Below, in pieces: positions 1 through 9,800 of a DNA stretch of 64,000 bases. The notes under the pieces were generated by a model that saw only the letters and a program-made list of their open reading frames with translations, was not told where the DNA came from and searched no databases. The DNA is from Alistipes timonensis JC136. Its GTDB lineage: Bacteria > Bacteroidota > Bacteroidia > Bacteroidales > Rikenellaceae. The position numbers were made by a program, and so were the translations under genes. Positions within the stretch are counted from its first letter, which is position 1. The number at the start of each line of letters is the position of its first letter. The stretch is taken from assembly GCF_900107675.1 (NCBI RefSeq), contig NZ_FNRI01000001.1, positions 124,001 through 188,000 of the forward strand, in the 5' to 3' direction.

Positions 1-1
1 T

Positions 2-379
2 ATGTTCTTCCCCAACTCGATGCAGGAGATTCCCGGCGGGATGATTCGCTCGATCTATGCCGACTATTTCTTTTTCGGGATGTTCGTCGACCATGTCGAG
101 GTGCATTTGCCCACCGAGCGGGGCGTCACGCAGTATGTCGAGATGCTGAATTTCGACTCGATGTCGATCCGCGACTACCGGGCGGCACGCACGCAGTGGG
201 GGTGGTCGGTCACGTTCAACATTGCCGACGGCGATGCCCTGTACCACGCCGATTTCGCCGTCTCGACCGTCACGGGCGAAACGGTGCTGACGCTTCTGAC
301 GCCCGCCGTCACGATGCGTTATGTCGGATGGCTGTGGAACAAACGGGTCAATGACCCGCGTTATCACCGGATGGATTGA
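2..379 (+). CDS. Hypothetical protein, 3' fragment (5' end outside window)
   Basis: An open frame runs from the left edge to a TGA at 377-379. The ATG at position 2 is simply the first in the window, so the true start probably lies further left. The visible 125 residues carry no motif I recognise. They are rich in aromatic residues near the start (YADYFFFGMFVDHVEV) and end in a basic tail (NKRVNDPRYHRMD). The reading frame is followed directly by a strong hairpin terminator, which supports this being a real gene end. No function is assigned. Confidence 0.55.
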   Translation: MFFPNSMQEIPGGMIRSIYADYFFFGMFVDHVEVHLPTERGVTQYVEMLNFDSMSIRDYRAARTQWGWSVTFNIADGDALYHADFAVSTVTGETVLTLLTPAVTMRYVGWLWNKRVNDPRYHRMD

Positions 380-380
380 C

Positions 381-406
381 AAAAGGCTGCCCGAGGGCAG
401 CCTTTT
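381..406. terminator. Bidirectional hairpin terminator
   Basis: Perfect 12-bp inverted repeat (arms 381-392 and 395-406), with an A-run on one side and a T-run on the other. It sits between the plus-strand gene ending at 379 and the minus-strand ispF ending at 429, so it can serve both converging transcripts. Confidence 0.85.
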
Positions 407-428
407 CGTTCGTGTGAGGCCCCTTAGC

Positions 429-908
429 CTATTTCTTGCAGATCAATGCCACGGCGGAGACGGAAATGCCTTCCTCCCGTCCCTCGAAGCCCAGATGCTC
501 TGTGGTTGTAGCTTTGACCGACACCCGGTCATCGTCTACACCCATTGCGTCGGCCATCGCGGTGCGCATGGCGTCGATGTGCGGCCGCAGTTTGGGCCGC
601 TGTGCGCGGATCGTGCAGTCCACGTTTCCGATCTCGTAGCCTTTCTCACGCAGCAGCGCCGCGACTTTCCGCAGCAGTATCTTCGAGTCGATGCCCCTGA
701 ACTCGTCCGACGTGTCGGGGAAATGCAGTCCGATGTCGCCCAGCGCCGCAGCGCCCAGCAGGGCGTCGCACAAGGCGTGGATCACCACATCGCCGTCCGA
801 ATGGGCGACGCATCCTTTCGTGTGCGCGATCTCTATGCCGCCGAGCACCAGCGGCAGGCCGTCGGCCAGGGCATGTACGTCGTATCCGTGTCCTATTCTG
901 AAATCCAT
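429..908 (-). CDS. ispF: 2-C-methyl-D-erythritol 2,4-cyclodiphosphate synthase
   Basis: Enzyme of the MEP isoprenoid pathway that cyclises CDP-methylerythritol 2-phosphate to ME-2,4-cyclodiphosphate with release of CMP. It is a cytosolic homotrimer. The 159-residue length is normal for the family. The metal-binding signature GHGYDVH puts D10 and H12 near the N-terminus, with H44 in the GDVVIHALCDALLG segment. HSD at 36-38 and the KATTTEHLGF stretch near the C-terminus also match IspF. The ATG at 908 gives the canonical N-terminus MDFRIGHG. It is transcribed divergently from pepD across a 66-bp gap that holds promoters for both. Confidence 0.96.
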   Translation of the reverse strand: MDFRIGHGYDVHALADGLPLVLGGIEIAHTKGCVAHSDGDVVIHALCDALLGAAALGDIGLHFPDTSDEFRGIDSKILLRKVAALLREKGYEIGNVDCTIRAQRPKLRPHIDAMRTAMADAMGVDDDRVSVKATTTEHLGFEGREEGISVSAVALICKK

Positions 909-926
909 CGGTTTCCGTATTTTATA

Positions 927-957
927 TTGTCAAAGTTACGGATTTTTCCTAACTTTG
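927..957 (+). promoter_or_regulatory. Promoter of pepD (TTG-N20-TAnnTTTG)
   Basis: TTG at 927-929 and TAACTTTG at 950-957 match the Bacteroidota -33/-7 elements with 20 nt between them. The likely start site, a few bases downstream, favours the ATG at 975 over the in-frame ATG at 963. Confidence 0.7.
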
Positions 958-960
958 CAA
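931..960 (-). promoter_or_regulatory. Promoter of ispF, overlapping the pepD promoter
   Basis: On the minus strand TTG lies at 960-958 and TAACTTTG at 938-931, with 19 nt between them. This is a consensus Bacteroidota promoter. The two promoters face away from each other and interlock, so one polymerase probably excludes the other. Confidence 0.7.
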
Positions 961-974
961 AAATGCAAATGCCT

Positions 975-2426
975 ATGTCAGAAATTACCTCGCTGGAGCC
1001 CCGCCTCGTGTGGGAACAGTTCGACGCCATCACGCGCGTTCCGCGTCCTTCGAAAAAGGAGGGCAAGATCATCGACTTCTTGGTCGACTTCGCAAAAAAA
1101 CACCATATCGAGTACAAGAAGGACGCCATCGGCAACGTCGTGATGCGCAAACCTGCCACGCCGGGCTTCGAGGAGCGTCCCGCGGTGATTCTCCAGTCGC
1201 ACATGGACATGGTCTGCGAAAAGAACTCCGACGTGGAGTTCGATTTCGACAACGACCCCATCCGCACGCGCATCGACGGCGGGTGGGTCAGGGCCGAGGG
1301 TACGACGCTGGGCGCCGATTGCGGCATCGGCATGGCCGCTGCGCTGGCCGTGCTGCTCGACGAGTCGGTGGAGCACGGACCCCTCGAAGCGCTGTTCACC
1401 GTTGACGAGGAGACGGGCCTCACGGGTGCGTTCGAGCTGGGCGAGGGGATGCTCACTGGCAAATATCTCGTCAATCTCGATTCGGAGGACGAGGGCGAGA
1501 TCTTCATCGGCTGTGCGGGCGGCATCGACACCATCGCCACGTTCCACTACACGATGGAGCCTGCGCCGAAGAATTACGCCTTCTTCCGCGTCGATGTCTC
1601 AGACCTGCAGGGCGGACACTCGGGCGACGACATCGACAAGGGCCGCGTCAACTCGAACAAGACCGTGGCGCGCCTGCTGTGGGACGGCATGCAGTCGTGC
1701 GAGCTGAAACTGAGCTACTTCAACGGCGGAAACCTCCGCAATGCCATTCCCCGCGAGGCTTACGCCATTTTCGGCGTCCCCGCCAGACTTAAAGGGGAGT
1801 TCGTGAAACGTTATAACCTGTTTGCCGCGGACCTCGAAGCCGAGTTCCGCTTCCGCGAACCCAATTTCCGGATCACCCTCAACGAGATGCCGCAGGTGGA
1901 GGAGGTCCTCGACGCGCGGACGCAGTTCGCGCTGGTCTATTCGATCGTGGGCGTGCCCAACGGCGTCATCGCCATGTCGTTCGCCGTTCCGGGACTGGTC
2001 GAGACCTCCACGAACCTCGCGTCGGTGAAATTCGCCGACGGCGACCGCATCGTCGTCACCTCGTCGCAGCGGTCGTCGGTCGAGAGCGCCAAGACCTATG
2101 TGATGCAGATGGTCGAGTCGGTCTTCGCGCTGGCGGGTGCCGACGTGGCCCATTCCGACGGCTATCCCGGCTGGGCTCCCAATCCGCAGTCGCGGCTGCT
2201 GGAGGTCACGGTCGAAGCCTACAAACGGCTGTTTCACACCGAGCCCAAGGTCCGCGCGATCCACGCCGGACTGGAATGCGGACTGTTCCTCGAAAAATAC
2301 CCCGACCTGGAGATGGTTTCCTTCGGCCCGACGCTCCGCGGCGTACATTCGCCCGACGAGCGGCTGGAGATCGCCACGGTTCCCAAGTTCTGGGACCTGC
2401 TTTGCGAGACGCTGAAAAGTCTGTAA
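975..2426 (+). CDS. pepD: Aminoacyl-histidine dipeptidase (PepD, peptidase M20 family)
   Basis: Cytosolic metallo-dipeptidase of the PepD/carnosinase-like M20 group that hydrolyses Xaa-His and other dipeptides. The 483-residue length fits the family (about 485). The zinc ligands are visible: H76 in LQSHMDMVCEKN with D78 behind it, the bridging Asp in TLGADCGIG, and the catalytic/metal Glu pair in VDEETGLTGA. The C-terminal HAGLECG segment is typical of PepD. In-frame ATGs also occur at 963 and 969. I choose 975 (MSEITSLEP) because of the promoter position and the family N-terminus. The next gene follows after 20 bp without an obvious terminator, so some read-through into the regulator is possible. 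Confidence 0.93.
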   Translation: MSEITSLEPRLVWEQFDAITRVPRPSKKEGKIIDFLVDFAKKHHIEYKKDAIGNVVMRKPATPGFEERPAVILQSHMDMVCEKNSDVEFDFDNDPIRTRIDGGWVRAEGTTLGADCGIGMAAALAVLLDESVEHGPLEALFTVDEETGLTGAFELGEGMLTGKYLVNLDSEDEGEIFIGCAGGIDTIATFHYTMEPAPKNYAFFRVDVSDLQGGHSGDDIDKGRVNSNKTVARLLWDGMQSCELKLSYFNGGNLRNAIPREAYAIFGVPARLKGEFVKRYNLFAADLEAEFRFREPNFRITLNEMPQVEEVLDARTQFALVYSIVGVPNGVIAMSFAVPGLVETSTNLASVKFADGDRIVVTSSQRSSVESAKTYVMQMVESVFALAGADVAHSDGYPGWAPNPQSRLLEVTVEAYKRLFHTEPKVRAIHAGLECGLFLEKYPDLEMVSFGPTLRGVHSPDERLEIATVPKFWDLLCETLKSL

Positions 2427-2446
2427 CCACCGCTCAATTTTGTGCA

Positions 2447-5400
2447 ATGGGGTCTTTCCCGACACGGATCAGATGGCTGTTGACTGCGTTTTTCAGCGTG
2501 GTCGCATCGTTCATTTCCCCCCCCCTCCACGCCGCGCTGAATAACCTGGATTACCGCTTTCACGCCATGCCGGAAACCTCCTATTACGGGGGTATCCACA
2601 GCATCGCCAAAGACAGCGTGGGACGAATCTGGTTCAGCGGATACGATGCGCTGTTCATGTATAACGGCAGTGCGTTCGTTCGGATGGACGATTTGGTCAC
2701 GAGCCTCTCGCCGAGTTCCTACTGGAATTACGGACAGGTGGTCACGGACCACCGCGGCGGGTTGTACGTCGGAACCAACCACGGACTGCTGCGCTTCGAC
2801 TACGGTTCCCGGAGTTTCGAATCGGTACTGGACGGGAATATCGGCTCGGTCATGGTCAACGGCGACGGTACGGTATGGCTGATCCGCAACAACGACATCG
2901 AGTCGTTCGATCCGGAACGCCTGCCCGAATTGGTGCGTTACGAACGGCCTCCGGACTGCTCGGTTTCGTCTTTGGCGCTGATATGCACCCGCGAATACGT
3001 TTATGCCGCGACGAAGGGGAACCTCTACCGGCTCAACCGCGAGACCGGACAGTACACGCTTTTCACGACTGTGGGCGGCGACGGCTGTGTGATCCGCGAT
3101 GTCGTGGAGTACGGCGGGTCGGTCTATGTCCTTACGCTCATGGACGGCCTGTACGAATGCGACGGGGACGGCCGTGTCACGCAGTATTTCAGGCTGCCGG
3201 TCGAATACGAGAAGTCGGCCGGAGCCAAAGAGCTGTTTCTCGACACGTCGGGCATCATCTGGGTGGCCACGCAGTCGGGTCTCCTTCTTCTGGACCCTGC
3301 GACCGGCAGTACGCACCTTCTGCGTTCGAATCTCCATTATCCCTATTCGCTGCCCAACAATTCGGTGTGGTCGATATTTCCCGATCCCGACGGCGGGGTA
3401 TGGGTCGGCACCTACGGGGGCAAACTGGCCTACATGACGCTGGCGGACAACGGCGTGAACTATTTCAAGGCCACGCCGGGCGGGCTGAACCATCCCATCG
3501 TCAGCTGTTTCGAGGAGGATGACGCGGGCAATCTGTGGATCGGTACGGAGGGCGGAGGCCTGAACTACTGGGACCGGAAAAACGACCGCTTCGTCTACTA
3601 TACGCAGGAGAGCCGCAGCGGCATTACGTCGAACATGATTAAGCGGCTGCGCTACGACAGGGACGGGAGGCTGCTGATTTCGGCTTTCAACGGCGGCATC
3701 AAATTATTCGACGCGCGGCGGGGGCGTTTTACCGACCTGCGCATGTATTGTTCGGCCTCGCCGCAGCCGTTGAGCATTTACGATTTCGTGCAGGAGGGCG
3801 ATTCGGGAATCTGGCTGACGAATCCCGACGCCGAGCTGATGTACGGAGATGCCGGGAGCGGCACCGTCGAAACCGTGTACCTGACGGACGACCGGGGAAA
3901 TGAGGTCAGGCCGCACGTCGAAACGCTCTTCCACGACGGCCAGGGCCGTCTGTGGCTGGTGACGCACGACGGAGCGTATGTCGTGGATGCCGCTTCGCGG
4001 CGGATTTTGGCGCATTATTACCTCGAAGACGCTCCCTATTCGGAGAACAACCTCTGTTCGTATTGCGTCACGTCCGGTTCCGAAATCTGGTTCGGGACGC
4101 GCGGCGGGGGAGTCAATCTGTTGAGCCGCGACGGGGAGTATGCGAATTTCAAGGACCGGACCGGCGAAGGGCTGTCGGGGAAAACGGTTTTCGGCATTTT
4201 GGAAGATACGGTTTCGAAAAACGTCTGGTTCAGCACCAACAGCGGACTCTATTATTACGACTATGTGAGCCGGATGATCCGCAAGTCCCAGATCGACAGT
4301 CCGAACCTTTGCGGGGCTTACTACGTGCGGGCCTGCTATAAGACTTCGCGCGGGGAGATGCTCTTCGGGGGAACCGACGGCTTCATCCTGTTCAATCCGG
4401 GAAAGATCGGGCACAACGAGCAGAAACCGAAGGTTTTTTTCACCGACCTGCTGATTAACAGCGAACCCGTGAAGCCCGGTGTCAAAGACTCACCTCTGAG
4501 GCGGTCTATAACCACGATGGCCTGCGACGGGGACGACGGCAGCGCCATTGAGCTGTCGCACCGGCAGTCGAATCTCGAAATCTGCTTTTCGGCGAACAGC
4601 TACCTGGACGTCGGAAAAAATCAGTATGCCTACCGGATGCTGGGACTTTCCGAACGCTGGTCCCTGCTCCCGCGGGGCCAGAAGGCGGTGCAGTTCTTCA
4701 ATCTGCCCGCCGGAAGCTATGTCTTCGAGGTCAAGGCCGCTAATAACGACGGATTGTGGGGCGACGAGGTTTCCTCCCTGCGCTTCGAAGTGAGCCCTTC
4801 GCCCTTTCTTTCCCGCTGGGCCTATGCCGTTTACGCCATGCTCCTGCTGGCTGTCGCCAGCTTTATCTGGCGCTATTTCACCGACAGGAAGATCTTCGAA
4901 CAGCGGCTCGAGCTGGAACGGATCAAGGAGCAGAACATGAAGGAATTGACCCAGGCCCGGATCAATTTCTTCACGAATATCTCCCACGACCTCAAAACGC
5001 CGCTTACGCTGGTTGTCGATCCGCTGAAACAGTTGAAACAGCATTTGCCCGTGGACGCCCCGTGCAGCGACTATGTCCGCCTGATTGAAAAGAACGTGGG
5101 ACGTATCCAGCGAATGATAAGCCAGTTGCTTCAATTCCGGGAGATCGAGAGCCAGAAGATGACCCTGAACCGGCAGCCGGGCGATCTGATCCGGTTTATC
5201 GACAGCATTTTTTCGTTGTTTGAGTTCTATGCCAGCAAAAAGGGTATCGAAACCGATTTCAGTTCCCGTTACGAGAGTTTCTACACCAGTTTCGACCACG
5301 ACGTGATCGAGAAGATCTTCACCAACCTGTTCTCCAACGCGATCAAATACACCTCGGAAAACGGCTACGTAGGGGTGAAGATCGGCCGGGCTCCGCAGGA

Positions 5401-6538
5401 GCGGTGGCCGAAAGGGGCGGTGCCGGCCGCCGATACCGAATACCTTTCGTTTACGGTCACCAACACCGGGGCGGAGATTCCCGAGGACAAGAAGGATATT
5501 ATTTTCGAATCGTTCAACCGCCTCTCCGCGCGCCGTCCCGAGTTCGAGAGCAGCACCGGCCTGGGCCTCGCCATCGTCCGGGAACTGGTCGGCAACCTGG
5601 CGGGGAGCATAACCCTGCATTCGGGAAATTCGAAGGTCGCCTTCACGGTGGTGCTTCCCTTCTCGCAGAGTGCCGAAAAGACCAGCAGTGCCGCCGAGTC
5701 GTACGACTACACGGTTTCCGAGATCGACAACCTGCTGAAAGAGTCCGATGCGGCTGACCGGAACGACCGGCGTGTCCGCAAGGCGTACGACATCGTGGTC
5801 ATCGAGGATGATCCGGACCTGAGAAGCTACTTGGAACGGCGGTTGTCGGAATATTATAATGTATATACGGCGGACGACGGCCGGGAAGGCATTGCCAAGG
5901 TGGAGAAGATCTATCCCCAGATGGTTATCACCGACCTGATGATGCCGGAAGCCGACGGTTTCGATGTCTGCCGTTCCCTGCGGTCGAACATTAAAACCAG
6001 CCATATCCCGGTCATCATGCTGTCGGGGCAGGGAAAAGACGCCGACAACAAGATCAAGGCGCTGGAATGCGGAGCCAGCGTGTTCATCGACAAGCCGTTC
6101 GACATGGATTACCTGCTCGGACAGGTGGCCAACCTCATCAAGACCCAGAACGAGCTGAAACAGCGTTACAGCCGGAAATACATCGCCGAACCTTCGAAGA
6201 TCACGATCTCCTCCATGGACGAGGAGTTGCTGAGAAAGGCGATGAACTACATCGAGCGTAACATCGACAACAACGACTACGACGTGGAATCGTTCGTGTC
6301 GGACATGGCCATCGGACGTACGCTCCTCTACCAGAAGTTGAACGACATTACGGGCATGTCGATCAAGGAGTTCATCATGGATATACGGCTGAAACGCGCC
6401 GCCCAGCTGCTCCGGGAGTCCGACCTGACGATCTCCGAGATCTCGATAATGACGGGCTTCGCCAATCCGAAATATTTTAGCATCTGCTTCAAGCGCCACT
6501 TCGAGCTTACGCCTTCCGAATTCAAGAAAAAGGCGTAA
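2447..6538 (+). CDS. Hybrid two-component system regulator (HTCS) of PUL 1
   Basis: Single-polypeptide sensor and transcription factor that detects glycan fragments in the periplasm and activates PUL genes. The 1363 residues show, in order: signal peptide (1-29); a long sensor of Reg_prop-type propeller repeats (GRIWFSG, GNLWIGTEGGG, GEIWFGTRGGG) and a Y_Y_Y domain (to about 785); a membrane helix (about 791-811); HisKA with phospho-His H847 in FFTNISHDLKTPL; a HATPase with its N-box near N964 and a GLGLAIV glycine box; a receiver domain with D1163 in VITDLMMPE; and a C-terminal AraC-type HTH (about 1260-1363). The start at 2447 gives a full signal peptide. A run of nine C's (2517-2525) lies inside the signal-peptide codons and is in frame here. 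The gene lies directly upstream of susC and is its likely regulator. Confidence 0.95.
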   Translation: MGSFPTRIRWLLTAFFSVVASFISPPLHAALNNLDYRFHAMPETSYYGGIHSIAKDSVGRIWFSGYDALFMYNGSAFVRMDDLVTSLSPSSYWNYGQVVTDHRGGLYVGTNHGLLRFDYGSRSFESVLDGNIGSVMVNGDGTVWLIRNNDIESFDPERLPELVRYERPPDCSVSSLALICTREYVYAATKGNLYRLNRETGQYTLFTTVGGDGCVIRDVVEYGGSVYVLTLMDGLYECDGDGRVTQYFRLPVEYEKSAGAKELFLDTSGIIWVATQSGLLLLDPATGSTHLLRSNLHYPYSLPNNSVWSIFPDPDGGVWVGTYGGKLAYMTLADNGVNYFKATPGGLNHPIVSCFEEDDAGNLWIGTEGGGLNYWDRKNDRFVYYTQESRSGITSNMIKRLRYDRDGRLLISAFNGGIKLFDARRGRFTDLRMYCSASPQPLSIYDFVQEGDSGIWLTNPDAELMYGDAGSGTVETVYLTDDRGNEVRPHVETLFHDGQGRLWLVTHDGAYVVDAASRRILAHYYLEDAPYSENNLCSYCVTSGSEIWFGTRGGGVNLLSRDGEYANFKDRTGEGLSGKTVFGILEDTVSKNVWFSTNSGLYYYDYVSRMIRKSQIDSPNLCGAYYVRACYKTSRGEMLFGGTDGFILFNPGKIGHNEQKPKVFFTDLLINSEPVKPGVKDSPLRRSITTMACDGDDGSAIELSHRQSNLEICFSANSYLDVGKNQYAYRMLGLSERWSLLPRGQKAVQFFNLPAGSYVFEVKAANNDGLWGDEVSSLRFEVSPSPFLSRWAYAVYAMLLLAVASFIWRYFTDRKIFEQRLELERIKEQNMKELTQARINFFTNISHDLKTPLTLVVDPLKQLKQHLPVDAPCSDYVRLIEKNVGRIQRMISQLLQFREIESQKMTLNRQPGDLIRFIDSIFSLFEFYASKKGIETDFSSRYESFYTSFDHDVIEKIFTNLFSNAIKYTSENGYVGVKIGRAPQERWPKGAVPAADTEYLSFTVTNTGAEIPEDKKDIIFESFNRLSARRPEFESSTGLGLAIVRELVGNLAGSITLHSGNSKVAFTVVLPFSQSAEKTSSAAESYDYTVSEIDNLLKESDAADRNDRRVRKAYDIVVIEDDPDLRSYLERRLSEYYNVYTADDGREGIAKVEKIYPQMVITDLMMPEADGFDVCRSLRSNIKTSHIPVIMLSGQGKDADNKIKALECGASVFIDKPFDMDYLLGQVANLIKTQNELKQRYSRKYIAEPSKITISSMDEELLRKAMNYIERNIDNNDYDVESFVSDMAIGRTLLYQKLNDITGMSIKEFIMDIRLKRAAQLLRESDLTISEISIMTGFANPKYFSICFKRHFELTPSEFKKKA
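2517..2525 (+). repeat. C9 homopolymer in the HTCS signal-peptide codons
   Basis: Nine consecutive C's span codons 24-27 of the regulator (reading ISPPL). Gain or loss of one C would shift the frame before the mature sensor begins. The tract as given is in frame (ON). Confidence 0.9.
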
Positions 6539-6602
6539 GCCCTGCCGTCCGGCCGCATCGTTTCCGCCCTGCCGCGCAGGGCAGGGGCATTGTTCGGACG
6601 GG
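6539..6602. terminator. Hairpin after the HTCS gene
   Basis: A 7-bp GC stem (6566-6572 with 6576-6582, 3-nt loop) follows the regulator stop. There is no T-run after it, so it is a weak or factor-dependent terminator candidate. The rest of this segment shows nothing else. It forms the left part of the 318-bp gap before susC, which also holds the operator and promoter listed separately. Confidence 0.45.
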
Positions 6603-6663
6603 AATGGTTTCATTTTGTGCGATACGTACAAAATGGAACCATTTCTGAATAAATGGCTACCAT
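6603..6663. promoter_or_regulatory. Candidate HTCS operator (inverted repeats) upstream of susC
   Basis: Two 16-nt arms (6603-6618 and 6628-6643) form an inverted repeat matching at 15 of 16 positions around a 9-nt spacer. A second shorter dyad (CCATTT at 6639-6644 with AAATGG at 6651-6656) and a third (ATGG/CCAT at 6653-6663) follow at once, so the ATGG/CCAT half-site recurs. The block lies 20-80 bp upstream of the -7 element, where an AraC-type activator would bind. Assignment to the HTCS is an inference from position. Confidence 0.6.
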
Positions 6664-6682
6664 GCTATGGGCTCATTTTCAG

Positions 6683-6690
6683 CATATTTG
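6683..6690 (+). promoter_or_regulatory. -7 element of the PUL 1 susC promoter
   Basis: CATATTTG matches TAnnTTTG except at its first base. No TTG is found at the expected -33 spacing, which fits an activator-dependent promoter. The predicted leader runs about 160 nt to the susC start at 6857 and shows no further feature I can name. Confidence 0.5.
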
Positions 6691-6856
6691 CATCACCGGG
6701 AACTGAAACGGGTTCCCCGGAGGAACTAACCGAAAATGCAAATTTAAACCGAATGCTTATGGGAAAATGACCTGAAAACCGCTCAGGGACGACCGGGTTC
6801 TCCTGCCGTCCGCACAATCTTTTGAAGATGCAATTTTAACCCAAACGGAACCTTTT

Positions 6857-9800
6857 ATGATAAGAATGTACAAAATGCTTAAAGGCACTCTGGCGATGAC
6901 CGTTTTACTGCTGTTGTCGGCCGGGCCTTTGTTTGCACAGAATGCGATTAACGTGACCGGAAAGGTCACCGATGAAAACGGAGCGCCCCTGGCGGGTGTC
7001 GTCGTACTCGTAAAGGACGGCGGGAACAACAAGGCCACCGTCACCAATACGCAGGGTGTTTATGAGATCAAGGCCCCCGCGGCCTCGACGCTGGTTTTCT
7101 CGTGCCTGGGCTATTCCAGCCAGGAGATCAGGATCGGTGCGTCCAACGTTGTGGACGTGAAAATGGCGCAGGATGCGCAGTCCCTCGACGAAGTGGTCGT
7201 CGTGGGTTACGGTACGCAGAAGAAGAAGGACCTCACGGGAGGTCTTGCCGTGGTCAGCAAGCAGACGTTGGAGATGGTTTCGACCAACAACCTGATGGAC
7301 CGTCTGGTCGGACAGGTCGCCGGTCTGAACATCACCACCGGCAACGAGGCTCCGGGCAGCAATCAGACGTTGCTGATCCGCGGCCAGAACTCGCTGACGG
7401 CCAGCAATGACCCGCTGATTATCCTGGACGGCATTCCCTATTCGGGCGGCCTGGCCGACCTCGATCCGAACATCATCGAGAGCCTGTCGGTGCTGAAAGA
7501 CGCTTCGGCGGTCGCGATCTACGGTTCACGCGGATCGAACGGCGTCATCCTGATCCAGACCAAACGCGGATCGAAGGGCAGTTTCCATGTGACCTACAAG
7601 ACGAAACTCTCCGTCGCCGAGCCGATGCAGCGCATCGAGACGATGGGTCCCAACGAGTTCATCCGTTTCAAACAGGATATGGGCCGGCTCAAAAACAATT
7701 ACAGCGGCGAGCAGCTCGATCCGCTGGTGGGTTCGATCATCAGCGCCAGCGAGAAGGTCAACTACGCCAAAGGCGTCACCAACGATTGGCAGGACTATGT
7801 TTTCCGCACGGTCTTCACGATGGACCACCAGCTGAGCTTCCAGGGCGGCAATGAAAAGACGACCTACATGGCCGCCGTTTCCTACCTGGACAATCCCGGC
7901 GTCGTCTACAACTCGAATTACCAGCGTACGACCGTTTATGCCAGCATCAACCAGACGATGAACGACTGGCTGTCGGTGGGTCTCACCACGCAGTTCATCA
8001 ACCGCGAGAGCGGCGGCGCGACGCCGAACCTCGAACACGCCATCAAGCAGAGCCCGTGGGGCATCTACAAGGACGAGACGGGCGCCTACTACGAGGAGCC
8101 GATGGACTATTCGAACCTGCCCAACCCGATGAAGGATGTCAATGCCGATCAGAAACGCACGGGCCGCAACTTCATGGCCAACGGTTTCCTCGACATCAAA
8201 CTTCCCGTCAAGGGTCTTTCGTTCCGCTCGCAGTTCGGTTATAACTACCGCAGCCAGTTGAACGGCACCTACTACGGCCGCAATACCGTGACGGGTAAGA
8301 AGGTCGACGGCCGTGCCGAACTGGAAAACAACCACACGACGGACTGGACGTGGGAGAACGTGCTGAAATTCGACCGGACTTTCGACAAACACCACATCGA
8401 CTTCACGGGACTCTTCTCCATGCAGGAGACCCAGTATACGAAGGCTTCGCAGAGCGGCGAGGGCTTCGTGAACGACGATTCGAGCTTCTACCGGATGGAC
8501 GGCGCCGAGAACAAGATCGCCATCGGTTCGGAATACTGGAAACAGAACATGGTTTCGGGCATGTTCCGTGTGAATTACAGCTTCAACAGCAAATACCTGC
8601 TGACGGTGACGGGCCGCGCCGACTCGTTCTCGGCCTTCGCCGAAAACCACAAGTGGGCCTTCTTCCCCTCGGCTGCCGTCGCCTGGCATCTCGGCGAGGA
8701 GAATTTCATCAAGGACAACGCTTCGTGGGTCGACATGCTGAAAATCCGCTTCTCCTACGGCGCCAACGGTAACAACGCCATTTCGCGCTACATGTCGCTC
8801 GACCGGCTCTATTCGACCAACGGCGTCAAGTACATCTGGGGCGACGGCGGCAGCGCCTCCAACTCGGCCTATCTGCCGAGCGACGGTATCGGCAACCCCG
8901 ACCTGCGCTGGGAGACCACCTATACGGCCAACCTCGGTATCGACTTCCAGTTCTTCAACGGACGTTTGGGCGGTACGGTAGACATGTACCTTTCCAATAC
9001 GCATGACCTGCTGATGTCGCGTTCGATTCCCATTATGAACGGTTACAGCAAGGTGCTCTACAACGTCGGTCAGACCCGCAACAAGGGTATCGAGCTGACG
9101 CTCCATTCGCAGAACATCCGCAAGAAGAATTTCCTGTGGGAGACTGATTTCGCCTTCTCGCTCAACCGCGACGAGATCGTCGAACTGCGCGGCGACGGCA
9201 ACGACGACATCAACAACAAATGGTTCATCGGCCAGCCGTTGTCGGTATACTACGACTGGAACATGATCGGCATCTGGCAGCAGGGCGACGAGTTCACGTT
9301 CATCGATAAGGAGGGTAAGGAGGTGGCCCACCAGACCGGAGCTACGCCCGGCGCCGCCAAATTGGAGGATGTCGACGGCAACGGCGTCATCGACTCCAAG
9401 GACCGCAAGGTGATCGGCAGCAAGCAGCCGAGTTTCACGATGTCGATGGGTAACCGTTTTACCTACAAGGATTTCTACTTCTCGTTCCTGCTCAACGGCG
9501 TCTTCGGCAAATGGATGACCGACAACGTGGCCAACATCGGTTCGTATACGTTCGGTGCGGGCAACTACATCCACGGCGTGAAATACTGGACGCCGGAGAC
9601 TCCCGATGCGGAGGTCGTTTCGCCGGGCTACCAGGCTTCCTTCGACCACGGCTACTACAAGAAGCTCAACTACGTGCAGCTGCGCAACATCACGCTGGGC
9701 TACCGTGTCAACCAGAAATTCGTCCGCAAGATCGGCCTGAGCGCCGTCGATGTCAATTTCAGCGTGAACAACGTGTGCGCCTTCTCCAACATGCGGCAGA

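Noticed and set aside
963..974. Earlier start codons of pepD at 963 and 969
   Set aside because: They lie at or next to the predicted transcription start and add residues not typical of the family.
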